A DNA stretch of 64,000 bases from Streptomyces rishiriensis (GTDB lineage Bacteria; Actinomycetota; Actinomycetes; Streptomycetales; Streptomycetaceae): assembly GCF_003112535.1 (NCBI RefSeq), contig NZ_BEWA01000007.1, forward strand, positions 1-64,000, given 5' to 3'. Position numbers and translations under genes: made by a program. Under the pieces are notes generated by a model. The model saw only the letters and a program-made list of their open reading frames with translations. It searched no databases and was not told the origin of the DNA. Below, in pieces: positions 43,277 to 52,967 of the stretch (position 1 is its first letter; each line of letters begins with the position of its first letter).

Positions 43277-44143
43277 ATGGGTGAATCGACTGTGACACCA
43301 CTGGAAGGCCGTGAGCAGGCCGTTCCCCAGCCTGTCACGGCCCGCACACGACAGCGCCGCCTCGGCCCGCCGCGCACCCCGCGCCGTCCGCGCCTCTGGT
43401 TCGAGATCCTGCTCATCGCGGTGAGTTACTGGACGTACTCCCTCGTGCGCAACGCGGTCCCCGAGCAGCGCGGCGCCGCGCTGCGCAACGCGGACTGGAT
43501 CTGGCGCGCCGAGCACACCCTCGGCATCGCGATGGAGGGGTCGGTCAACCACACGGCGAACTCGGTGACCTGGCTCATCGTGGGCATGAACTACTACTAC
43601 GCCACGCTGCACTTCGTCGTCACCCTGGCCGTCCTGGTCTGGCTCTACCGCAGCCATCCGGGCCGTTACGCGGCCGCCCGTCTGGTGCTCTTCGCGACGA
43701 CGGCCGTCGCCCTGGCCGGCTACTACCTGTACCCCCTCGCGCCGCCGCGCCTGATGCCGGGCGGTGACTTCGTCGACACGGTGGCGGCCCATCGCACATG
43801 GGGCTCGATGGCGTCCGGCGACCTCAAGCACATGTCGAACCAGTACGCGGCGATGCCGTCCATGCACATCGGCTGGTCCGTGTGGTGCGGCCTGACCGTC
43901 TTCGCCCTCGCCAGGCTGCCCTGGGTGCGCATCCTGGGCGTGCTGTACCCGACGGCGACCCTGGTGGTCATCGTCGCCACGGCCAACCACTTCTGGCTGG
44001 ACGCGGTGGGCGGCGTCCTGTGTCTGGCCTTCGGCTTCGCCGTGGCGCACACCTGGTACGGAGCGCTGCCGTACGCCCTGCCGAGGAGCGTGCCGGCGAG
44101 GAGAGCGGACCGGCCCGGCCTCCGGACCCGCTCGAAGACCTGA
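43277..44143 (+). CDS. PAP2-superfamily membrane phosphatase/phosphotransferase
   Basis: A 288-residue membrane protein with about six spans. NQYAAMPSMHIGWSVWCGL and ANHFWLDAVGGVLCLAFG carry the second and third PAP2 motifs (S-M-H and H-x-x-x-D), and YYLYPLAPPRLMP is the first-motif region. It resembles the inositol-phosphotransferase/Aur1-like group, acting on lipid phosphates or phospho-head groups. The substrate is unknown. It starts at ATG; a GTG two codons earlier is possible. Regions around it give no pathway. Confidence 0.88.
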   Translation: MGESTVTPLEGREQAVPQPVTARTRQRRLGPPRTPRRPRLWFEILLIAVSYWTYSLVRNAVPEQRGAALRNADWIWRAEHTLGIAMEGSVNHTANSVTWLIVGMNYYYATLHFVVTLAVLVWLYRSHPGRYAAARLVLFATTAVALAGYYLYPLAPPRLMPGGDFVDTVAAHRTWGSMASGDLKHMSNQYAAMPSMHIGWSVWCGLTVFALARLPWVRILGVLYPTATLVVIVATANHFWLDAVGGVLCLAFGFAVAHTWYGALPYALPRSVPARRADRPGLRTRSKT

Positions 44144-44183
44144 CGGCCGGCGCTCCGACAGACGCTCCGACCGGCGCCGGGAC

Positions 44184-45110
44184 TCAGGGGGCGTGCGCGG
44201 GACGACCGGACGGGCGGACCGGGTCCCCGGGCAGCGCGGCCGCCCTGAGCGCCGCCACGAACGCGTCCAGCGCGGGCTGGGACGGCGCTGTCTCCCGCAC
44301 GACCGCCTGAACGGTCCGCACCGGCACAGGATCACGCACTTCCCGTACGACGACCCCCGGATGCCGGCTGCCCAGCCCGAGCCGCGGCACCAGACTCACT
44401 CCCAGCCCGGCGGCCACGAAGCCCTGAGCGGTCATGTAGTCCTCGCTCTCGACGACGAACCGGGGCCGGAACCCGACGGCCGCGCACGCGTCGAGCTGGG
44501 CGTCGAGACAGGGCCCGGGCCACTCGCTCCCCACGAAGTCCTCCTCGGCGAGCTCTGCCAGCCGCACGCTCCGCCGCCCGGCGAGCCGGTGCCCGCGCGG
44601 CAGGACGGCGAGGTAGGGGTCGTCGAGCAGCGGCACCAGCCGCACGCCGCCCGCCTCCTCCCCCCGCACCACCAGCGCCAGATCGGCCCGCCCCTCCCTG
44701 ACCTCGGCGAACGCCTCCTCCGGGGCGCTCAGACGCAGATCCAGCTGCACCCCCGGATGCGACTCGCGCAGCCTCGCCACCGCCGGCGCGACCAGCCCCG
44801 CCCCCGCGGTGGCGAAATACCGCACGGCCAGCCGCCCGCTGCGCCCTGCCAGCAGATCGGCCAGCGCGGCCTCGGCCTCGGCGAGCTGCCGCCCCAGGGC
44901 GTCCGCGTGCTCGGTGAGCAGCAGCCCGGCAGCCGTGGGCCGCACCCCCCGCCCCACCCGCTCCAGCAGCTCGGCCCCCGCCTCTCTCTCCAGCGCCGCG
45001 ATCTGCTGACTGACGGCGGACGGCGTGTACCCCAGCACGGCCGCGGCCCCCGTCACCGACCCGCTGTCCACGACCGCCCGGAGCACCTGCATCCGCCGCA
45101 CATCAAGCAT
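44184..45110 (-). CDS. LysR-family transcriptional regulator
   Basis: A 308-residue regulator. The N-terminal helix-turn-helix is MQVLRAVVDSGSVTGAAAVL, GYTPSAVSQQIAALEREAGA and LERVGRGVRPTAAGLLL. The C-terminal co-inducer domain has VRYFATAGAGLVAPAVARLR, ADLALVVRGEEAG, and FVAAGLGVSLVPRLGLG. It is divergent from an EamA-type exporter with 72 bases between, so it probably controls it. The ATG used follows AAGGTGG; a GTG three codons upstream is possible. Confidence 0.92.
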   Translation of the reverse strand: MLDVRRMQVLRAVVDSGSVTGAAAVLGYTPSAVSQQIAALEREAGAELLERVGRGVRPTAAGLLLTEHADALGRQLAEAEAALADLLAGRSGRLAVRYFATAGAGLVAPAVARLRESHPGVQLDLRLSAPEEAFAEVREGRADLALVVRGEEAGGVRLVPLLDDPYLAVLPRGHRLAGRRSVRLAELAEEDFVGSEWPGPCLDAQLDACAAVGFRPRFVVESEDYMTAQGFVAAGLGVSLVPRLGLGSRHPGVVVREVRDPVPVRTVQAVVRETAPSQPALDAFVAALRAAALPGDPVRPSGRPAHAP

Positions 45111-45182
45111 GCAGCCCACCTTAACGAACCATCAAGAACCTTTCACTTGTCCTCACAGGACATCTCGGCCACCGTGGACGGC

Positions 45183-46142
45183 ATGCCCCTCCCCTCCACT
45201 CTCCGCATGGCTGCGCTCGCCCTCTTCTGGGGCTCGGGCTTCCTCTGGATCAAGCTCGCCCTCACCCACGGTCTGACCCCGGCCCAGATCACCATCGCCC
45301 GCTGCGCGCTCGGTGCGGCCGTCCTCCTCGTCCTGGCGCGCCGGGCCGCCCAGCGCCTCCCCCGCTCCTGGACGACCTGGCGGCGCCTCGTCGTGGCCGC
45401 CTTCTTCTGCAACGCCGTTCCCTTCGCCCTCTTCGCGCTGGGCGAGCAGCACCTCGACTCGGGCCTCGCGGGCGTCCTCAACGCGACGACACCGCTGTGG
45501 TCCCTGCTCATCGGCATCACCTTCGGCGCCGAACGGATCACCCACCCCGCCCGCCTCACCGGCCTGCTCCTGGGCTTCGCCGGAACGGTGCTGATCTTCG
45601 CCCCCTGGCGCCACGGGGGCCTCCTCACCTGGCCTGCCCTGGCCCTGCTCGCGGCGGCCGCCAGCTACGCGGTGGCCTTCGCCTACATGGCCCGCCACCT
45701 CACGACCCAGGACGCGCCCCTGGCGATGTCGGCGGCCCAGCTCCTGACAGCCACGGGCCTGAGCACCCTGGCCCTCCCCGCGGCCGGTCCCCTCCACCCG
45801 GACGCCACCGCCCTGCTGGCCGTCACCGCCCTGGGCGTCCTGGGCACGGGCGTGACCTTCTACCTCAACTACCGCCTGATCGCGGACGAGGGTCCCACCG
45901 CGGCGGCCACCGTCGGCTATCTGCTCCCGGTGGTCTCCGTGACGCTCGGCGCGACGCTCCTGGACGAACACATCGGCCCCCGCGTGCTGACCGGTATGAC
46001 GGTCGTCCTCGTGGCGGTGGCCCTGACCCGCACCGGCGGGCAGCGCGCCACGGTCCGTCGCCCCGTTGACGACCGCCGAGGACGCGGGACGCGGGACCCG
46101 GCACCCACAGCCCCGGCCCCGGCCCCGAGGCTTGAGGTCTGA
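45183..46142 (+). CDS. EamA/DMT-family transporter
   Basis: A 319-residue membrane transporter with ten predicted spans in two EamA repeats: AALALFWGSGFLWIKLALTH and LGLL-type helices with GLAGVLNATTPLWSLLIGIT, then ALLAAAASYAVAFAYMARHL and GPTAAATVGYLLPVVSVTLG. The family exports metabolites or drugs. It is probably under the divergent LysR gene. The C-terminal 35 residues are a disordered tail. The start is uncertain, with GTG three codons upstream and no strong ribosome site. Confidence 0.85.
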   Translation: MPLPSTLRMAALALFWGSGFLWIKLALTHGLTPAQITIARCALGAAVLLVLARRAAQRLPRSWTTWRRLVVAAFFCNAVPFALFALGEQHLDSGLAGVLNATTPLWSLLIGITFGAERITHPARLTGLLLGFAGTVLIFAPWRHGGLLTWPALALLAAAASYAVAFAYMARHLTTQDAPLAMSAAQLLTATGLSTLALPAAGPLHPDATALLAVTALGVLGTGVTFYLNYRLIADEGPTAAATVGYLLPVVSVTLGATLLDEHIGPRVLTGMTVVLVAVALTRTGGQRATVRRPVDDRRGRGTRDPAPTAPAPAPRLEV

Positions 46143-46183
46143 AGCTTGCGGCTGATGGTCGACGGGACCGCGGTTCCCCGCCC

Positions 46184-49180
46184 CTACCCCCCGTAGAACA
46201 GCTCGTCCACGACTCCCCGGGCCAGGCGGGCAGTTCGCCGGTAGTCGTCGAGCATGTCCCCCACCCGTCCGGGGCCGTATCCCAAGTACCGTCCCACGGC
46301 GACCAGTTCACGGGGGTCGGACGGGAAGGTGTCCCCGGCCCGCCCGCGCACCAGCATCACCGCGTTGCGCACCCGGGTGGCCAGCACCCAGGCCTCGTCC
46401 AGCGTCGCCGCGTCGTCCTGCGTGATGAGCCCGGCGGCCCGGGCGGCGGCGAGCGCCTCCCGGGTACGGGTGGTCCGCAGGCCCGCGGTCGACGCCCCGT
46501 GCCGCATCTGCAGCAGTTGCACGGTCCATTCGACGTCGGACAGGCCGCCCGGACCGAGCTTGGTGTGCAGCTTCGGGTCGGCGCCGCGGGGCAGCCGCTC
46601 CGCCTCCATACGGGCCTTCAGCCGGCGGATCTCCCGCACGGCCTCCTCGGAGAGCCCGTTCGCCGGATACCGCAGCGGGTCCGCGAGCGCGATGAACCGC
46701 CCTCCCAACTCCTCGTCCCCCGCGACGGGTTCGGCCCGCAGCAGCGCCTGCGCCTCCCAGACCAGCGACCACCGCCGGTAGTAGGCCTCGTAGGACTTCA
46801 ACGTCCGCACGAGGGGACCGGACTTCCCCTCCGGACGCAGATCCGCGTCGACGAGCAGCGGCGGATCGGCGCTGGGGATCTGCAGCAGCCGGCGCATCTC
46901 GGAGACGACCTTGTTGGCGGCGTCGGCGGCCTCCCGCTCGTCGACGCCCTCCCGGGGCTCGTGCACGAACAGCACGTCGGCGTCGGACCCGTAGCCCAGC
47001 TCGTGGCCCCCGAAGCGCCCCATGCCGATGACGGCGAAGCGCGTCGGAAGGGCGTCCCCCCAGCCCTCCCGGACCACCGCGTGCAGGGTCCCGGCCAGGG
47101 TGGCGGCCGTCAGGTCCGACACGGCGCCGCCCACCAGGTCCACCAGGGCGCCCTGATCGGCCTCGGCGGGCTGCCCCTCGGTCCCGTACGAGCCGACGAT
47201 GTCCACGGCGGCCGTGCGGAACAGTTCACGCCGTCGCACCCCGCGCGCCGCGGTGACCGCCTGCACGGCCCCGCCGGCCCGCTTCACCGCGGCGAGTATC
47301 TCCTGCTCCAACGGGCCTCGCGTGCGCGGCTCCAGCCTCCCGCTCTCCCCGTCGCCGAGCAGCGCCACCGCCTCCGGCGCCCGCATCAGCAGATCGGGGG
47401 CGAGCCGTCCGGCCGACAGCACGCGCGCGAGGTTCTCCGCGGCGGCCCCCTCATCCCTCAACAGCCGCAGATACCAAGGGGTCTTGCCCAGGGCGTCCGA
47501 GACCTTGCGGAAGTTGAGCAGCCCCGCGTCCGGGTCGGCGGAGTCCGCGAACCAGCCCAGCAGAACGGGCAGCAGGGTGCGTTGGATGGCGGCCTTGCGC
47601 GAGACGCCGGAGGCCAGCGCCTCCAGATGCCGCATCGCGGCCGCGGGATCGGCGTAGCCGAGCGCGATCAGCCGCTCCCGGGCGGCCTTGGCGCTCAACC
47701 TGGTCTCGCCCGGCGCGAGTTGGGCGACCGCGTCGAGCAACGGCCGGTAGAACAGCTTCTCGTGCAGCCGCCGTACCACGGCGGCGTGCCGCTTCCACTC
47801 ACGTCCCAGCTCGGCCACCGGGTCGGCGCGCAGCCCGAGGGAGCGGCCGAGCCGGCGCAGGTCCGTCTCGCTCTCCGGCACCAGGTGGGTGCGGCGCAGC
47901 CGGTAGAGCTGGATCCGATGCTCCATCGACCGCAGGAACCGGTACGCGGCGTCGAGTTGCGTCGCGTCCGTCCGGCCGACGTAGCCGCCGGCGGCGAGCG
48001 CCTGGAGCGCGTCCAGCGTGGTCCCGCTGCGCAGCGAGCCGTCGGCCCGGCCGTGCACCAGCTGCAGGAGCTGCACGGCGAACTCGACGTCCCTGAGGCC
48101 GCCCGGGGCGAGCTTCAGTTCGCGGTCGATCTCGGCGGCCGGGATGTTCTCGACGACGCGGCGCCGCATCCTCTGCACGTCGACGACGAAGTTCTCCCGC
48201 TCGGCTGCCTTCCACACCAGGGGCTCGACGGCGGCGACGTACTCGGCCCCCAGCTCCAGGTCGCCGGCCACCGGCCGGGCCTTCAACAGGGCCTGGAACT
48301 CCCAGGTCTTGGCCCATCGCTGGTAGTAGGCGAGATGACTGCTGAGCGACCGCACGAGCGGTCCGTTGCGGCCCTCGGGGCGCAGATTGGCGTCGACGGG
48401 CCAGATGGACCCTTCCACCGTGGTCTCGGAACAGATCCGCATCATGTGCGAGGCGAGCTTGGTCGCGGCCCGCAGCGCCTTGTCCTCGTCGGCGCCCTCG
48501 ACGGCCTCCCCGACGAAGATGACGTCGACGTCCGACACGTAGTTCAACTCGTGGCCGCCGCACTTGCCCATGGCGATGACGGCGAGCCGGCACAGCGCGG
48601 CGTCGTCGGGCGCGGCGGTCCGGGCCAGCCGCAGCGCCGCCCGCAACGTCGCCGTGGCGAGGTCGGCGAGCTCGGCGGCGGTTTCGGCGAGGTCGGTCGT
48701 CCCGCACACGTCACGCGCCGCGATGGACAGCAGACAGCGCCGGTAGGCGACCCGCAGCAGCACGGGATCCGTGGCCTCGGCGAGCCCCCGCTCGAACTCC
48801 TCGACCCCCGGATGCAGATCCCGGGGCTCGTAGGTGACGAGCGCCTCCCAGTCGCGCGGGTGGCGGGCGAGATGGTCGGCCAGGGCGGCGGACGCGCCGA
48901 GCACCCCCAGCAGGCGGTCGCGCAGCGGCTTGGCCGCGATCAGCGTGTCCAGCAGTTCCTGGCGGGCGGTGGGGCCGGGCTGCGCCTCCAGCAGCCGGAC
49001 GAGGCCGTGCAGCGCGAGATCGGGGTCGGCGGTGGCCCCGAGGGCCTCCAGGAGAAAGGGGTCGTCCCGCACCGGGGACAGCTCGGGCCCGTCCAGCAGC
49101 CGCTCGGCGGCGGACGGATCGGTGAAGCCGTGCCGCAGCAGCCGTGTGAAGGTGCTGCTCCTGCGCCCCGGCGCCATCAT
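46184..49180 (-). CDS. glnE: Glutamine synthetase adenylyltransferase GlnE
   Basis: A 998-residue bifunctional enzyme that adenylylates and deadenylylates GSI. Both nucleotidyltransferase cores are visible: GGHELNYVSDVDVIFVGEAV in the N-terminal half and GGHELGYGSDADVLFVHEPR in the C-terminal half, each with the G-G-x(2)-L-x(3)-S-D-x-D pattern. Each is followed by R-P-E-G-R/K-x-G-P-L-V. The family helix bundle MEHRIQLYRLRRTHLVPE is present. AGGAGGAGG lies before tandem ATG codons; the first is used. Its location near glnII and glnA2 is the conserved nitrogen-gene neighbourhood. Confidence 0.96.
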   Translation of the reverse strand: MMAPGRRSSTFTRLLRHGFTDPSAAERLLDGPELSPVRDDPFLLEALGATADPDLALHGLVRLLEAQPGPTARQELLDTLIAAKPLRDRLLGVLGASAALADHLARHPRDWEALVTYEPRDLHPGVEEFERGLAEATDPVLLRVAYRRCLLSIAARDVCGTTDLAETAAELADLATATLRAALRLARTAAPDDAALCRLAVIAMGKCGGHELNYVSDVDVIFVGEAVEGADEDKALRAATKLASHMMRICSETTVEGSIWPVDANLRPEGRNGPLVRSLSSHLAYYQRWAKTWEFQALLKARPVAGDLELGAEYVAAVEPLVWKAAERENFVVDVQRMRRRVVENIPAAEIDRELKLAPGGLRDVEFAVQLLQLVHGRADGSLRSGTTLDALQALAAGGYVGRTDATQLDAAYRFLRSMEHRIQLYRLRRTHLVPESETDLRRLGRSLGLRADPVAELGREWKRHAAVVRRLHEKLFYRPLLDAVAQLAPGETRLSAKAARERLIALGYADPAAAMRHLEALASGVSRKAAIQRTLLPVLLGWFADSADPDAGLLNFRKVSDALGKTPWYLRLLRDEGAAAENLARVLSAGRLAPDLLMRAPEAVALLGDGESGRLEPRTRGPLEQEILAAVKRAGGAVQAVTAARGVRRRELFRTAAVDIVGSYGTEGQPAEADQGALVDLVGGAVSDLTAATLAGTLHAVVREGWGDALPTRFAVIGMGRFGGHELGYGSDADVLFVHEPREGVDEREAADAANKVVSEMRRLLQIPSADPPLLVDADLRPEGKSGPLVRTLKSYEAYYRRWSLVWEAQALLRAEPVAGDEELGGRFIALADPLRYPANGLSEEAVREIRRLKARMEAERLPRGADPKLHTKLGPGGLSDVEWTVQLLQMRHGASTAGLRTTRTREALAAARAAGLITQDDAATLDEAWVLATRVRNAVMLVRGRAGDTFPSDPRELVAVGRYLGYGPGRVGDMLDDYRRTARLARGVVDELFYGG

Positions 49181-49336
49181 CCCCGGCCTCCTCCTGCGAT
49201 CAAGCTCGTCCGCAGACGAGCGTAACCCGCACGTCCACCTGGCGCTGCGGGCCGGATTCCGGTTCTGTGGGGAACGGCATGCCGGGCCTCTTCCGCGGAG
49301 GCGCCGTGACAAAAGGACGGACAAGGGGAGTCATCC

Positions 49337-49771
49337 ATGAACATGTCGCTCGAGGTGATCCTGCTGCCGGTGTCGGACGTGGACCGGGCCAAGGAGTTCT
49401 ACCGCGACAAAGTCGGTTTCCACGTCGACATCGACGGCGAGGTGATGGAGGGCGTGCGGATCGTGCAGCTCACCCCGCCCGGATCGGGCTGTTCGATCGC
49501 CCTGGTGGACGGCCTGCAGGTCCCGACGGGCGCGCCGCAGCCGGGCACGTACCACGGCATGCAGCTGTGCGTGACCGACGCGAAGGCGGCGTACGAGGAA
49601 CTGACCGCCCGGGGCCTCGAGGTCAGCGAGCCCGTACAGCTCGCCCCGCGGGACGGAGGGACCTTCCTGTACTTCAAGGACCCGGACGGCAACGGCTGGG
49701 CGATCCAGGAGTACCGCCGCCGCGAGACGGAGCCGCTCCACGAACTCCTGGCGAACCAGGCCACCGGCTGA
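49337..49771 (+). CDS. VOC-family (glyoxalase/bleomycin-resistance-like) protein
   Basis: A 144-residue single-unit VOC protein with paired beta-alpha-beta modules: LEVILLPVSDVDRAKEFYRD, GFHVDIDGEVMEG, HGMQLCVTDAKAAYEELTAR and GGTFLYFKDPDGNGWAIQEY. DPDGNGW and the final Glu suggest a metal site. The substrate is unknown. AAGGGGAG precedes the ATG; a second ATG two codons on is possible. It is divergent from glnE and ends at a shared hairpin. Confidence 0.9.
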   Translation: MNMSLEVILLPVSDVDRAKEFYRDKVGFHVDIDGEVMEGVRIVQLTPPGSGCSIALVDGLQVPTGAPQPGTYHGMQLCVTDAKAAYEELTARGLEVSEPVQLAPRDGGTFLYFKDPDGNGWAIQEYRRRETEPLHELLANQATG

Positions 49772-49785
49772 CCCCGCGAAAAGCG

Positions 49786-49817
49786 GCGGGCTGTGGCCAC
49801 CGACGACCACAGCCCGC
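49786..49817. terminator. Bidirectional terminator between the VOC gene and glnA2
   Basis: GCGGGCTGTGG and CCACAGCCCGC are exact inverted repeats around a ten-base loop, between two convergent stop codons. Confidence 0.8.
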
Positions 49818-49856
49818 CCGCACCACGGAGGAGCCGCCACAGCGGCAGCCCCGGCC

Positions 49857-51218
49857 CTACAGCACCGGCAGGTTCTTCCGCAGCTCGAAGGCCGTCACCT
49901 CGGAGCGGTACTCCTCCCACTCGCTCTTCTTGTTGCGCAGGAAGAAGTCGAAGACGTGCTCGCCGAGCGTCTCGGCGACCAGGTCGCTGCGCTCCATCAG
50001 GGTCAGGGCCTCGCCCAGGTTCTGCGGGAGCGGCTCGATGCCCATGGCACGGCGTTCGGCGTCCGACAGGGCCCAGACGTCGTCCTCGGCGCCCGGCGGG
50101 AGCTCGTAGCCCTCCTCGACGCCCTTGAGGCCGGCGGCGAGCAGCATGGCGTAGGCCAGGTACGGGTTGGCGCCGGAGTCGATGGAGCGGACCTCGATGC
50201 GTGCCGAGCCGGTCTTGCCGGGCTTGTACATCGGCACGCGGACCAGGGCGGAGCGGTTGTTGTGGCCCCAGCAGATGTACGAGGGGGCCTCGCCGCCGGC
50301 GCCCGCGGTGCGCTCGGAGCCGCCCCAGATGCGCTTGTAGGAGTTGACCCACTGGTTGGTGACCGCGGCGATCTCGGCGGCGTGCTTCAGCAGACCGGCG
50401 ATGAAGGAGCGGCCGACCTTCGACAGCTGGTACTCCGCGCCCGACTCGTAGAACGCGTTGCGGTCGCCCTCGAAGAGGGAGAGGTGGGTGTGCATGCCGG
50501 AGCCGGGGTGCTCGCTGAACGGCTTCGGCATGAACGTCGCCTGGACGCCCTGCTCCAGCGCGACCTGCTTCATGACCAGGCGGAACGTCATGATGTTGTC
50601 GGCCGTGGAGAGGGCGTCGGCGTAGCGCAGGTCGATCTCCTGCTGGCCGGGGGCGCCCTCGTGGTGGGAGAACTCGACCGAGATGCCCATCGACTCCAGC
50701 ATGGTGATCGCCTGGCGGCGGAAGTCCATGCCGACGTTGTGGGGGGTGTGGTCGAAGTAGCCGGAGTTGTCGGCCGGGGTCGGCCGGGAGCCGTCGGTCG
50801 GCTTGTCCTTGAGCAGGAAGAACTCGATCTCCGGGTGGGTGTAGAAGGTGAAACCCAGGTCGGAGGCGCGCGCGAGGGCGCGCTTGAGGACGTAGCGGGG
50901 GTCGGCGAAGGAGGGCGAGCCGTCCGGCATGAGGATGTCGCAGAACATGCGGGCCGTGCCGGGGGCCTCCGCCCGCCAGGGCAGGACCTGGAAGGTCGAC
51001 GGGTCCGGCTTGGCGATCATGTCGGACTCGTAGACCCGGGCGAAGCCCTCGATCGCGGAGCCGTCGAAGCCGATGCCCTCGTCGAAGGCCTGCTCCAGCT
51101 CGGCGGGGGCCACGGCGACGGACTTGAGGAAGCCCAGAACGTCCGTGAACCACAGCCGTACGAACCGGATGTCGCGCTCCTCCAACGTCCGGAGCACGAA
51201 CTCCTGCTGCTTGTCCAT
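49857..51218 (-). CDS. glnA2: GlnA2-type glutamine synthetase-like enzyme
   Basis: A 453-residue GSI-fold enzyme. It includes VRLWFTDVLGFLKSVAVAPA, EGIGFDGSAIEGFARVYESD, YTHPEIEFFLLKD (metal Glu), GQQEIDLRYADALSTADNIM, FSEHPGSGMHTHLSLFEGDR and SARIEVRSIDSGANPYLAYA. Streptomyces carries several GSI-like paralogues. This one matches, from memory, GlnA2 (SCO2241), reported as a gamma-glutamylpolyamine synthetase rather than a true glutamine synthetase. The start MDKQQEF gives the known 453-residue length; an ATG five codons upstream has a cramped ribosome site. GYELPP aligns with the loop holding the adenylylated Tyr of classical GSI. Confidence 0.92.
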   Translation of the reverse strand: MDKQQEFVLRTLEERDIRFVRLWFTDVLGFLKSVAVAPAELEQAFDEGIGFDGSAIEGFARVYESDMIAKPDPSTFQVLPWRAEAPGTARMFCDILMPDGSPSFADPRYVLKRALARASDLGFTFYTHPEIEFFLLKDKPTDGSRPTPADNSGYFDHTPHNVGMDFRRQAITMLESMGISVEFSHHEGAPGQQEIDLRYADALSTADNIMTFRLVMKQVALEQGVQATFMPKPFSEHPGSGMHTHLSLFEGDRNAFYESGAEYQLSKVGRSFIAGLLKHAAEIAAVTNQWVNSYKRIWGGSERTAGAGGEAPSYICWGHNNRSALVRVPMYKPGKTGSARIEVRSIDSGANPYLAYAMLLAAGLKGVEEGYELPPGAEDDVWALSDAERRAMGIEPLPQNLGEALTLMERSDLVAETLGEHVFDFFLRNKKSEWEEYRSEVTAFELRKNLPVL

Positions 51219-51511
51219 CTTCCGCTTCCCCATCCTTGCTGGTCAGGCCGCCTGTCTCCCGTCCCACGAAAGAGGCGGTCGGGCACCTGAGCATCACACC
51301 ACGCCGGCGTTTCATCCGCGTTGCGGACCATGATCGCCTCGGCGACCCCGGCCTGAACGACTCGCGTCCGGCGGATGTACTGCTCTGCAGCCCATCTTGC
51401 CTGCTCGCACCGGCATCCGTAATGCCCGGCCCCCTCCGTCTCGGCCCGCCACTCGAATTGCACCCCGTGAGCGGTACCGCGCCGGAGCGTCCGTGGCCGC
51501 GGGGTGTCCCG

Positions 51512-52066
51512 TCATCCGCGGATGTTCGGGGCGTCCGGTGCGGCGGCGTCCGGTGCGGCGATGTCCGGTGAGGCGGTGTCCGGGGAGGGACCGCCGGGCT
51601 CGGAGACGTCAGGGCGGTGCGGCCGGGCGGGCGGGGAGATGCCGAGCAGCAGCGGCCCCGTCGGGTCCGCCACGATGTCCGCGAGCGTGATCGGGTCCAG
51701 GGACGCGAAGAACGCCTCCTGGGCCCGGCGCAGGGCGCCCCGCAGCCGGCAGGCCGACCGCAGGGGGCAGGGAGTGCTTCCCTCGCAGTCGACGACGTCG
51801 CCGTCGCCCTCGAAGGCGCGCACGATCGCGCCGACGGAGGCGGTACGGCCCCGCTCGGTCAGCGCCAGGCCCCCGCCCCTGCCCCGGCGGGCCTCCAGCA
51901 GGCCCAGGTGCTGGAGCTCGGCCACGACCTTGGCCGTGTGCGTGTAGGGGACGTCCATGGCGGCGGCCACATCACGGGTGGTGGGGGTGGCGGCCGGGTC
52001 GTCGCCGGTCACCGCGAGCCGCATGAGGACGCGCAGTGCCAGGTCGGTGGATCGCAACAGCCGCAT
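51512..52066 (-). CDS. Rrf2-family (NsrR-like) iron-sulfur regulator
   Basis: A 184-residue Rrf2 protein. MRLLRSTDLALRVLMRLAVT, TRDVAAAMDVPYTHTAKVVA and LEARRGRGGGLALTERGRTA are the winged helix and wing. Three Cys, spaced C-x5-C-x5-C in CEGSTPCPLRSACRLR, match the cluster ligands of NsrR, the NO-sensing 4Fe-4S repressor. A Pro/Asp/Ala-rich tail (about 140-184) is unusual. It is divergent from the DUF3105-DUF305 pair rather than from a flavohaemoglobin gene. The start is ATG before MRLLRSTD; an upstream start adds 12 residues of poor character. Confidence 0.88.
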   Translation of the reverse strand: MRLLRSTDLALRVLMRLAVTGDDPAATPTTRDVAAAMDVPYTHTAKVVAELQHLGLLEARRGRGGGLALTERGRTASVGAIVRAFEGDGDVVDCEGSTPCPLRSACRLRGALRRAQEAFFASLDPITLADIVADPTGPLLLGISPPARPHRPDVSEPGGPSPDTASPDIAAPDAAAPDAPNIRG

Positions 52067-52080
52067 GCACCGAAGCGTAG

Positions 52081-52111
52081 ATAATGCGCATCTCCGCTTC
52101 AAATTATGCGC
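52081..52111. promoter_or_regulatory. Repeated A/T-rich elements before the Rrf2 gene
   Basis: ATAATGCGC and ATTATGCGC are near-identical direct repeats 22 bases apart, the first containing ATGCGCAT. A/T islands in this GC-rich context, next to an Rrf2 gene, suggest an autoregulatory operator. Confidence 0.45.
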
Positions 52112-52295
52112 GGGCTCCGGCCGTGTGGCTGTAGCCGGTCTACGAGTTTCCCCGTTCCCCCCTTACGATCAGCTGACCCGCACGCCCGTACGCCCGTACG
52201 ACCGCGCGTCAGTACGAGTTCGTCAGTTCGTCAGTGCGTCAGTGCCTCAGCAGCGCCCGACCGTCCCGCCCCCTTTCCCCAGAAGGACAGGCCTC

Positions 52296-52967
52296 ATGGG
52301 TTCCGCCAGCCAGAACACCAGCGCCACGCGCAAGGAGCGCATAGAGGAGATGCGGCGGGCCGAACAGGCCCGTGAGCGGCGCAACCGGTTTCTCGTGATC
52401 ACGGGCAGCGTCGTCGCCGTCGCCGCTCTCGTCGCGGGCGGGGTGTTCGTCGTCAAGTCGCAGTCCAAGGACGACGGCGCCGACGCCAAGTCGTCGTCCT
52501 CGTCGTCCTCCGGAAAATTCACCACCGGGGCCGACGGGGTCAGGACGTGGAACGGCAAGCTCGGGCGCACGCACGTGGCCAAGCGGGTCAAGTACCCGAC
52601 GGAGCCGCCCGTCGGCGGCGACCACAACCAGGTGTGGATGAACTGCGACGGCGACGTCTACGCCAAGGCGATCGACAACATGAACGCCGTGCACTCGCTG
52701 GAGCACGGCGCGGTCTGGGTGACGTACAACAGCAAGGCCGCCAAGGCCGACGTCGAGGCGCTGGCCGCCAAGGTCGAGAAGACGCCGTACACGCTCATGA
52801 GCCCCGACGACGACCAGGCCGACCCGATCATGCTCACCGCGTGGGGGCACCAGCGCACGGTGACGAGCGCGAACGACGCGAACGTGGCCAAGTTCTTCGA
52901 GAAGTTCGTGCAGGGTGCGCAGACGCCCGAGCCCGGCGCGGCGTGCACGGGCGGTCTGTCGCAGTGA
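52296..52967 (+). CDS. DUF3105 membrane-anchored protein
   Basis: A 223-residue protein with a charged N-terminal helix (RKERIEEMRRAEQARERRNR), one span (about 33-53, FLVITGSVVAVAALVAGGVF) and an exported DUF3105 domain: YPTEPPVGGDHNQVWMNCDG, NAVHSLEHGAVWVTYNSKAA and SAWGHQR-like LTAWGHQRTV. The His and Cys of GGDHNQVWMNC and SLEHGAVW could bind metal. DUF3105 function is unknown. It overlaps the DUF305 gene by four bases (GTGA), and family pairs with DUF305 are common in actinobacteria. Confidence 0.92.
   Translation: MGSASQNTSATRKERIEEMRRAEQARERRNRFLVITGSVVAVAALVAGGVFVVKSQSKDDGADAKSSSSSSSGKFTTGADGVRTWNGKLGRTHVAKRVKYPTEPPVGGDHNQVWMNCDGDVYAKAIDNMNAVHSLEHGAVWVTYNSKAAKADVEALAAKVEKTPYTLMSPDDDQADPIMLTAWGHQRTVTSANDANVAKFFEKFVQGAQTPEPGAACTGGLSQ

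Noticed and set aside
51219..51511. Riboswitch or small gene between glnA2 and the Rrf2 gene
   Set aside because: No conserved riboswitch motif or coding bias seen; a minus-strand frame there extends antisense-like into glnA2 out of frame.
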